Assembly (NCBI RefSeq): GCF_013363975.1
Contig: NZ_JABWGN010000006.1
Coordinates: 434,001-498,000, forward strand
Source of the DNA: Nonomuraea montanisoli
GTDB taxonomy: Bacteria > Actinomycetota > Actinomycetes > Streptosporangiales > Streptosporangiaceae
DNA length: 64,000 nt
Direction of reading: 5' to 3'
Made by a program: the position numbers and the translations under genes. The notes under the pieces were generated by a model. The model saw only the letters and a program-made list of their open reading frames with translations. It did no database searches and was not told the origin of the DNA. Numbering within the stretch: position 1 is the first letter of the stretch; every line of letters begins with the position of its first letter. Shown in pieces: positions 58,513 to 64,000 of this stretch.

Positions 58513-59505
58513 ATGCCGACGCCGCTGTCCGCCGTCCACGAGCCGGCGAGGGACGCCGTCCCCACCGGTGCGGCCGGGTCCGGCGCCGGTTCCCCGCGGC
58601 GCGGGTTCGACGTGCTCGGCGCGGCGGCGCTGGTCGCCACGGTCTGCCTGTGGAGCGCCTTCGCGCTGAGCGACCGGGCATTGGCCTCCTCCACCCTGCG
58701 CCCGGCCGACGCCGCGCTCATCCGGTTCGGCCTGCCGGTGGTCCTGCTCGCGCCGGCGCTGTGGAAGCGGCGCGGACAGTACGCGGCCATGCGCCCCGGC
58801 CCGGCCATCAAGATCATCCTCGGCGGCGGCGTCCCGTTCTACCTCGCGGTGACCTACGGCGGCTCACTGACCTCCGCCGCGTTCGTCGGAGCGCTCGTGC
58901 CCGGGATGATCCCCCTCTTCACCGCGCTGCTCGGAGCGCGCGGCGGGCAGTCGCCGAAGCGCGTGCAGGCCGTCGGGCTGGGGCTGATCAGCCTGGGGGC
59001 GGCGGCCCTGGTCGCACCCGAGGTGGCGGGCGTGGACGAGCGGACGCTGACCGGGGTTGGCCTGCTGCTGCTCGCGAGCGGACTGTGGTCGCTCTACACG
59101 GCGGGCCTGCGCGAGACGAACCTGGACCCGGTGGCGTCGATGGGCCTGCTGTGCGCGCCGACCTTCGCCGGCGTGGCCCTCCTGGCGGCGACGGGACTGC
59201 TCCCCAGCGCCCTGGCGCACGCCGCCCCGCGCGACGTCCTCGTCTTCGCGCTCGTCCAGGGGATCGGCACCGGCGTCTGCTCCGGCCTGCTCTACGCCGT
59301 CGCCGTCCGGCGGCTCGGGACGTCGCGCTGCGCCACCGTCGGCAGCCTCAGCCCGGTGCTCACCGCGGCCGCCGCGATGCCCCTGCTCGGCGAGCGGCTG
59401 ACCGTGGCCGTGACGGCCGGCACCGCGTTGATCGCCGCCGGGGTCATCCTCGCCAACCGCACCGGCGCGCCGAGGACGCGCCGCCGACCGGCTGGGCGCC
59501 GCTGA
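58513..59505 (+). CDS. EamA/DMT-superfamily transporter
   Basis: A 330-residue protein with ten membrane helices in two EamA repeats (LGAAALVATVCLWSAFALSDRALASS ... TLTGVGLLLLASGLWSLYTAGLRETN). The second repeat ends LSPVLTAAAAMPLLGERLTVAVTAGTALIAAGVILANR, the family signature. Such proteins export amino acids or metabolites. Control by the divergent Lrp gene is likely. The ATG at 58513 gives a 30-residue cytoplasmic tail before the first helix. Confidence 0.92.
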   Translation: MPTPLSAVHEPARDAVPTGAAGSGAGSPRRGFDVLGAAALVATVCLWSAFALSDRALASSTLRPADAALIRFGLPVVLLAPALWKRRGQYAAMRPGPAIKIILGGGVPFYLAVTYGGSLTSAAFVGALVPGMIPLFTALLGARGGQSPKRVQAVGLGLISLGAAALVAPEVAGVDERTLTGVGLLLLASGLWSLYTAGLRETNLDPVASMGLLCAPTFAGVALLAATGLLPSALAHAAPRDVLVFALVQGIGTGVCSGLLYAVAVRRLGTSRCATVGSLSPVLTAAAAMPLLGERLTVAVTAGTALIAAGVILANRTGAPRTRRRPAGRR

Positions 59506-59520
59506 CCTCGACGCTTCGGG

Positions 59521-60708
59521 CTACAGGGCGCTGCCCTTCTTCCACTGGGAGAACGGCATCTGCCAGAAGCCCCAGCCGTTGTTCCACTCCAGCTCGCGGT
59601 TGGTGCCGGTGATGTCGACCACGTCGCCGCGCTGCATCGTGTCGTGGAACCACTTGGCCTGGTCGGGGCGGGCGTTGACGCAGCCGTGGCTGACGTTGGA
59701 GCGGCCCTGGGCCCAGACGTTGTCCTTGGCGTGGACGTACTCGCCGGAGTTGGAGATGCGCACCGCGTGGTTGATCATGACGTCGTAGTAGCCCTGGTCG
59801 CCCTTCTTGCGGCCCGGCGAGATCATGCGGACGGGGTTGCCGCGCTCCATGGTGAGGTGGACGCCGGAGGTGGTGGTGTACTCGCGGGTGCCGCCCTTGC
59901 CGGCGCTGATGCGCATGGTCTGGACCCGCTTGCCGTCCTTGTAGACGTACATCATGTGGGTGCGGGTGTTGACCTTGCTGATGACCTTCGCGCCGATCTC
60001 GAGGTCGGCGGTGTAGTCCTTGACGCCGTAGGTGCCCTTGCCGGCCTTGACGCCCTCGATGTCGGCGGTGAAGGTGACCTTCTGGTGGGCCGGCCAGTAG
60101 GTGGCGGTGCGGTAGATGACGACGGTGTCGTTGATCCAGCGCCACGCGCCCTTGACCGGCTTCTCCGCCTCGATCTTCAGCGCGCGCTCGACGTTGGCCT
60201 TCTGCGTGACCGGCTGGTTGAAGGTGACGATGATGGGGGCGCCGACGCCGATCGTCTCGCCCTTGGCGTTGGGGGTGACGTCGGCGACCTGCAGCGGCCG
60301 CTCGGGCTTGACCGTGGTGAAGGCGCTGGTGGCGGTGGTGACGCCCGACTTGGCGGTGACCGTGTAGCCGGTGGAGGGCTTGAGCGTGCCCTTGGAGACC
60401 CAGCGGGTCTTGTCGGCGTTGAAGCTGCCCGTGATCTCGTCGTCGTCGCCCTTGCCCTGGACGCTGATCTCGTCGAGCGCGCCGCCGGACGCGGTGACGA
60501 CGATCCTCTTGTCGGGGCTGACCTTCGCGCTGCCCTCGGCAGGCGATATGGTGATCGTCGGCGGCTGCGGCGTGGCGGACGTGGTGGCGTCGGGCGCGCC
60601 GGCGTTGCCCGTGGCGGCGTTGCCGCTCGAGCAGGAAGCCGTCAGGGCGGCTACGGCGAGCAGCGCCATGCCCGCGGTGGGCTTCTTCCAACCAGACGCG
60701 ATGTTCAA
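59521..60708 (-). CDS. lipoprotein L,D-transpeptidase
   Basis: A 395-residue cell-wall cross-linking enzyme. The start has a lipoprotein signal ending in LTASC; two Ig-like domains follow (ITISPAEGSAKVSPDKRIVV; PLQVADVTPNAKGETIGVGAP), then the YkuD domain with RSNVSHGCVNARP carrying the catalytic Cys, and a Trp-rich C-terminus (WNNGWGFWQMPFSQWKKG) as in mycobacterial LdtMt2. A TTG at 60708 with GGGGAGAGG six bases before it is the best start; an ATG at 60726 lacks a ribosome site. It forms 3-3 cross-links in peptidoglycan. Confidence 0.92.
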   Translation of the reverse strand: MNIASGWKKPTAGMALLAVAALTASCSSGNAATGNAGAPDATTSATPQPPTITISPAEGSAKVSPDKRIVVTASGGALDEISVQGKGDDDEITGSFNADKTRWVSKGTLKPSTGYTVTAKSGVTTATSAFTTVKPERPLQVADVTPNAKGETIGVGAPIIVTFNQPVTQKANVERALKIEAEKPVKGAWRWINDTVVIYRTATYWPAHQKVTFTADIEGVKAGKGTYGVKDYTADLEIGAKVISKVNTRTHMMYVYKDGKRVQTMRISAGKGGTREYTTTSGVHLTMERGNPVRMISPGRKKGDQGYYDVMINHAVRISNSGEYVHAKDNVWAQGRSNVSHGCVNARPDQAKWFHDTMQRGDVVDITGTNRELEWNNGWGFWQMPFSQWKKGSAL

Positions 60709-60870
60709 GTCTGTCCTCTCCCCCATGGCAGCCAGTCAAAACTGCACCCAAAAAACCTTAATGCCGATGCATGTATGACGCGGATTCATTTGGGAGAGTT
60801 CGGTCACATTTAGATCACTTATTGCGGTCAACCGCAGGTCAGGGCACGGTCAAGCCGAGGTAAAGGAGCG

Positions 60871-63084
60871 TCAGCCGCGCGAGATGCGGTGCGTGAGGCT
60901 GGTGTGACGCCGCCCGGCGCCCTTGGTGCGCACCGCCTGGGCCAGCGCGCGACGCGAGCCGACGATGACCACCAGCCGCTTGGCCCGGGTGATGGCGGTG
61001 TAGAGCAGGTTGCGCTGCAGCATCATCCAGGCGCTGGTGGCCAGCGGGATCACCACGGCGGGGTACTCGCTGCCCTGCGAGCGGTGGATCGAGACGGCGT
61101 AGGCGTGGGCGAGCTCGTCGAGCTCGTCGAAGGCGTACTCGACCTCCTCGTCCTCGTCGGTCAGGACGGTGAGCCTGTGCTCGTCGGGACGCAGGTCGGT
61201 GACGACGCCGACGGTGCCGTTGAAGACGCCGGCGGCGCCCTTGTCGTAGTTGTTGCGCAGCTGGGTGACCTTGTCGCCGACGCGGAAGACGCGCCCGCCG
61301 TAGCGGCGTTCCGGCATGCCCTCGCGGGCCGGGGTGAGCGCCTCCTGCAGGGCGAGGTTGAGGGCGCCCGCGCCGGCGGCGCCGCGGTGCATGGGGGCCA
61401 GCACCTGCACGTCGCGGCGCGGGTCGAGACCGAACTTGCGGGGGATGCGGCGGGCGACGACGTCCACGGTGAGCTGGGCGATCTCCTCCGGCTCCTCGCA
61501 GGGGAACAGGAAGAAGTCCTTCATGCCCTCCAGCACGGGGTGGCGGCCGGTGTTGACGCGGTGGGCGTTGACGACCACGCCCGACTCCTGGGCCTGGCGG
61601 AAGATCTGGGTCAGGCGGACGCGGGGGATGTCGTCGGCGGCCAGCAGGTCCTTGAGCACCTCGCCCGCGCCGACCGAGGGAAGCTGGTCGACGTCGCCCA
61701 CGAACAGCAGGTGGGCGCCCGGCGCGACCGCCTTGACCAGCTTGTTGGCCAGCAGCAGGTCGAGCATGGACGCCTCGTCCACCACGACCAGGTCGGCGTC
61801 GAGCGGGTTGTCGCGGTCGAAGGTGGCCTCACCGCCGGGGCGCAGTTGCAGCAGCCGATGGACGGTGGTGGCCTCGTGGCCGGTCAGCTCGGCCAGGCGC
61901 TTGGCGGCGCGGCCGGTGGGGGCGGCCAGGATGACCCGGGCCCGCTTGGCGCGGGCGAGGGTGACGATGGAGCGGACGGTGAAGCTCTTGCCGCAGCCGG
62001 GCCCGCCGGTCAGCACGGCGACCTTGTGGGTCAGGGCCAGCCGCACCGCCTGGCGCTGCTCGGGGGCCAGCTCGGCGCCGGTCTGCTCGGCCAGCCAGGT
62101 CTCGGCGCGTTCCCAGTCGACGTCGGCGAACGCCCTGAGCCGGTCGTGGCCGCCGCGCAGCAGGCTCAGCAGGCCGCCCGCCAGCGACAGCTCGGCCCGG
62201 TGGAAGGGCGGCAGGTAGACGGCGGGCACGACGTTGTCGCCGGCCGGGATCTCCTCGCGCACCACGCCCTCGGCGGCGACCAGCTCCTCCAGGCAGGTGG
62301 TGACCAGCGCCGCGGGCACGTCCAGGATCTTGACGGCGTCGGCGACCAGGTTGGGGGCGGGCAGGTAGCAGTGGCCGTCGTCGGCGGCCTGCGACAGGGT
62401 GTAGCGCAGGCCGGCCTTGACGCGCTCGGGGCTGTCGTGCGGGATGCCGACGGCCTGGGCGATGGTGTCCGCGGTCTTGAAGCCGATGCCCCACACGTCG
62501 TCGGCGAGCTGGTACGGGCGGGTGCGCACGACCGTGATGGACTGCTCGCCGTACTCCTTGAAGATGCGCACGGCGATCGAGGTGGACACGCCGACGCCCT
62601 GCAGGAAGATCATCACCTCTTTGATGATCTTCTGTTCCTCCCAGGCGGCGGCGATCATCTTGGTCCGCTTGGGGCCGAGGCCCGGCACCTCCACCAGGCG
62701 TTCGGGCGTGGTCTCGATGACCTCGAGCGTGTCCGTGCCGAAGTGGTCGACGATCCGCTCGGCCATCTTCGGGCCGATCCCCTTGATCAGGCCCGAGCCG
62801 AGGTAGCGGCGGATCCCCTGCACGGTGGCGGGCAGCACGGTGGTGTACGACCACACCTCGAACTGGCGGCCGTAGCGGGGGTGGGAGGTCCAGCGTCCGC
62901 TCAGCCGCAGCGACTCCCCCACCTGGGCGCCGAGCAGGGGGCCGACCACGGTCAGCAGGTCCGAGCCGGTGCGCTCGGTGGCCACGCGGGCGATCGTGTA
63001 GCCGGTCTCCTCGTTGGCGTAGGTGATGCGTTCAAGGACGGCGTCCAGCGAAGCAGCGCGTGGAGCATCGGCACCGGCCTGCAC
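60871..63084 (-). CDS. recD2: RecD2-type SF1 DNA helicase
   Basis: A 737-residue ATP-dependent helicase of the RecD-like (RecD2) family. The N-terminus has an OB-like part and helix-hairpin-helix repeats (IRRYLGSGLIKGIGPKMAERIVDHFG; RLVEVPGLGPKRTKMI). Helicase motifs are complete: Walker A GGPGCGKS, motif II VVDEASMLD, GDVDQLPSVGAG, TQIFRQAQESGVV, and motif V/VI HRSQGSEYPAVV and LYTAITRAK. The GTG at 63084 follows AAAGGGGA. RecD2 proteins act alone, 5' to 3', in repair and replication-fork handling. Confidence 0.93.
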   Translation of the reverse strand: MQAGADAPRAASLDAVLERITYANEETGYTIARVATERTGSDLLTVVGPLLGAQVGESLRLSGRWTSHPRYGRQFEVWSYTTVLPATVQGIRRYLGSGLIKGIGPKMAERIVDHFGTDTLEVIETTPERLVEVPGLGPKRTKMIAAAWEEQKIIKEVMIFLQGVGVSTSIAVRIFKEYGEQSITVVRTRPYQLADDVWGIGFKTADTIAQAVGIPHDSPERVKAGLRYTLSQAADDGHCYLPAPNLVADAVKILDVPAALVTTCLEELVAAEGVVREEIPAGDNVVPAVYLPPFHRAELSLAGGLLSLLRGGHDRLRAFADVDWERAETWLAEQTGAELAPEQRQAVRLALTHKVAVLTGGPGCGKSFTVRSIVTLARAKRARVILAAPTGRAAKRLAELTGHEATTVHRLLQLRPGGEATFDRDNPLDADLVVVDEASMLDLLLANKLVKAVAPGAHLLFVGDVDQLPSVGAGEVLKDLLAADDIPRVRLTQIFRQAQESGVVVNAHRVNTGRHPVLEGMKDFFLFPCEEPEEIAQLTVDVVARRIPRKFGLDPRRDVQVLAPMHRGAAGAGALNLALQEALTPAREGMPERRYGGRVFRVGDKVTQLRNNYDKGAAGVFNGTVGVVTDLRPDEHRLTVLTDEDEEVEYAFDELDELAHAYAVSIHRSQGSEYPAVVIPLATSAWMMLQRNLLYTAITRAKRLVVIVGSRRALAQAVRTKGAGRRHTSLTHRISRG

Positions 63085-63170
63085 GCGGCATCCCCTTTCC
63101 CGTCGCCCTTGTCGCAGTCAGCGTAGAGCAGGCCGGGCCTGTCGCGGCTCCGGCCGACGGCGGCCCCGGG

Positions 63171-63602
63171 TCACGACGGAGCCGGGCCGCGCTCCGTCTT
63201 CCGGGCCGCGAAGACGACGAGCAGCCCCGCGAGGGTCCCGACGAAGTACGGGGACGGCACCAGCAGGACACCGCCGAACACGCACCACACCGCCAGGCCC
63301 CAGCCGACCCAGGCGGGCACGGCCACCCCGCGCCCGGCCAGGCGCCAGATCAGGCCCCCCAGGAGGGCCAGGGGTACGGCGAAGCTCCCCAGACCGGCCC
63401 AGAAGGTGACCGTGTTCTGCAGGGACTCCGCCGTCCTGACGGCGGAGCCGGAGAGGTCGAGCGGGACGGCCGCCCACATCCCCCGATCCGCCCAGCCGCT
63501 GACGTGCCGCCAGTCGATCGTCGTCAGGATGACCAGGTGCCCGACGCCCAGCGCGATCATGATCCCGCTCGCCCAGCGCAGCAGCCGCTTCCTGGAGTTC
63601 AT
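63171..63602 (-). CDS. small four-helix membrane protein (DUF6463-like)
   Basis: A 143-residue membrane protein with four helices (ASGIMIALGVGHLVILTTIDWRHVSGWADRGMW; FWAGLGSFAVPLALLGGLIWRLAG; WVGWGLAVWCVFGGVLLVP; FVGTLAGLLVVFAARK). The pattern GVGHL...FW fits the DUF6463 group; function unknown. The ATG at 63602 overlaps the stop of the DUF2867 gene (TGATG), so the two are coupled. Confidence 0.8.
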   Translation of the reverse strand: MNSRKRLLRWASGIMIALGVGHLVILTTIDWRHVSGWADRGMWAAVPLDLSGSAVRTAESLQNTVTFWAGLGSFAVPLALLGGLIWRLAGRGVAVPAWVGWGLAVWCVFGGVLLVPSPYFVGTLAGLLVVFAARKTERGPAPS

Positions 63603-64000
63603 CACGACGTCCCTTCTTCGTGGTGGTGGCGCAGGCGCCAGGCTTGCTCCCAGCGCCGGGTCAGGTCCGGGTAGACGATGAGGTGACGGAACGGGGCGAT
63701 CGCGGCCATGTAGAGCCGCCCGAACCGGCCGTTGGGCTTGACGAGCACGGCCATCCGCAGCTCGTGGTCGCCGTCCGCCCCCTGGACCCAGCCGAGGTGC
63801 ATCAGGGTGTGCACGGTCCTGTTCGCCAGCTCGCGCACGGCCTCCGTGTCGAGCTCGTAGACCGCCTTGAGGGGCATGTTCGCGTCGTCCGGGCCGCGGG
63901 GGGCGTCGCGGAGGTCGGCGGGCAGGCGGTCGCGCAGGGAGGAGACCCGCCGGCCGACGCCGGCCGACGGGTGGTCCCAGCCGAACAGCTCGCCGAGCTT
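63602..64000 (-). CDS. DUF2867 protein (partial, runs off right edge)
   Basis: The last 132 codons of a DUF2867-type protein; its start lies beyond the window. Visible: ELFGWDHPSAGVGRRVSSLRDRLPADLRD, LANRTVHTLMHLGWVQ and VKPNGRFGRLYMAAIAPFRHLIVYPDLTRRWEQAW, the family's conserved end. The family is of unknown function. The stop overlaps the ATG of the small membrane protein. No break is seen in the visible part. Confidence 0.82.
   Translation of the reverse strand, partial: KLGELFGWDHPSAGVGRRVSSLRDRLPADLRDAPRGPDDANMPLKAVYELDTEAVRELANRTVHTLMHLGWVQGADGDHELRMAVLVKPNGRFGRLYMAAIAPFRHLIVYPDLTRRWEQAWRLRHHHEEGTS

Noticed and set aside
60727..60870. Possible riboswitch before the L,D-transpeptidase gene
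   Set aside because: The leader is AT-richer but short, and no recognisable riboswitch core or strong nested stems could be traced by eye.
60889..63126. 745-codon plus-strand frame opposite the RecD2-type helicase
   Set aside because: Shadow; the helicase motifs on the minus strand are complete.

Overview
The window is 64 kb of very high G+C DNA with actinomycete gene style: GTG starts, ATGA/GTGA overlaps, AfsR-type and LAL-type ATPase regulators, NarL-type two-component pairs, PadR, Lrp and many TetR regulators, and a Ser/Thr kinase fused to a WD40-like propeller. A soil actinomycete of the Streptosporangiales type (Nonomuraea/Actinomadura-like) fits best, but no rRNA or tRNA is present to fix the taxon. 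No CRISPR array was seen.

Layout. 1-9 kb: a LAL-type regulator cut by the left edge, an aldo/keto reductase-monooxygenase pair with a divergent XRE regulator, a large AfsR/BTAD regulator and a lipoprotein. 9-14 kb: an MFS relic, a cupin, a tightly overlapping four-gene redox operon (azoreductase, PPOX flavoprotein, DsbA-like, metallo-beta-lactamase fold) behind two matching palindromes, and a frameshifted S33 hydrolase. 14-34 kb: oxidoreductases, TetR regulators, two two-component systems and four ECF sigma factors. Three of the sigma factors are ECF41-type, and four promoters matching the published ECF41 consensus (TGTCACA, 16 bp, CGTC-like) lie before a berberine-bridge-like oxidase, an SDR-SDR-ECF41 operon, a carboxymuconolactone decarboxylase and an ECF41 gene. 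This looks like a local ECF41 regulon. The same stretch holds an unusual CDGSH/ferredoxin/CDGSH/truncated-globin fusion protein coupled to a small monooxygenase.

34-42 kb: a GDSL hydrolase broken at a 10-bp tandem repeat, DoxX with a divergent TetR, and a LuxI-family acyl-homoserine-lactone synthase with all ten family-invariant residues, placed directly downstream of a NarL-type two-component system. AHL synthases are classically proteobacterial, so this is the most striking gene here. A serine hydrolase with an ABC-transporter relic and a TetR/flavin monooxygenase pair follow.

42-51.5 kb is a decayed mobile island: a Tn3-family transposon remnant with 68-bp inverted repeats enclosing a methyltransferase, a LacI regulator with a secreted glycosidase and a truncated sulfatase, then fragments of a second Tn3 transposase, a DUF3800 protein, two integrases, an abortive-infection (Abi_C) protein, an IS5-type transposase and a P-loop kinase. 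52-64 kb returns to ordinary chromosome: a PadR/serine hydrolase pair, the kinase-propeller protein, Lrp with a divergent DMT exporter, a lipoprotein L,D-transpeptidase, a RecD2-type helicase, a small membrane protein and a DUF2867 protein cut by the right edge.
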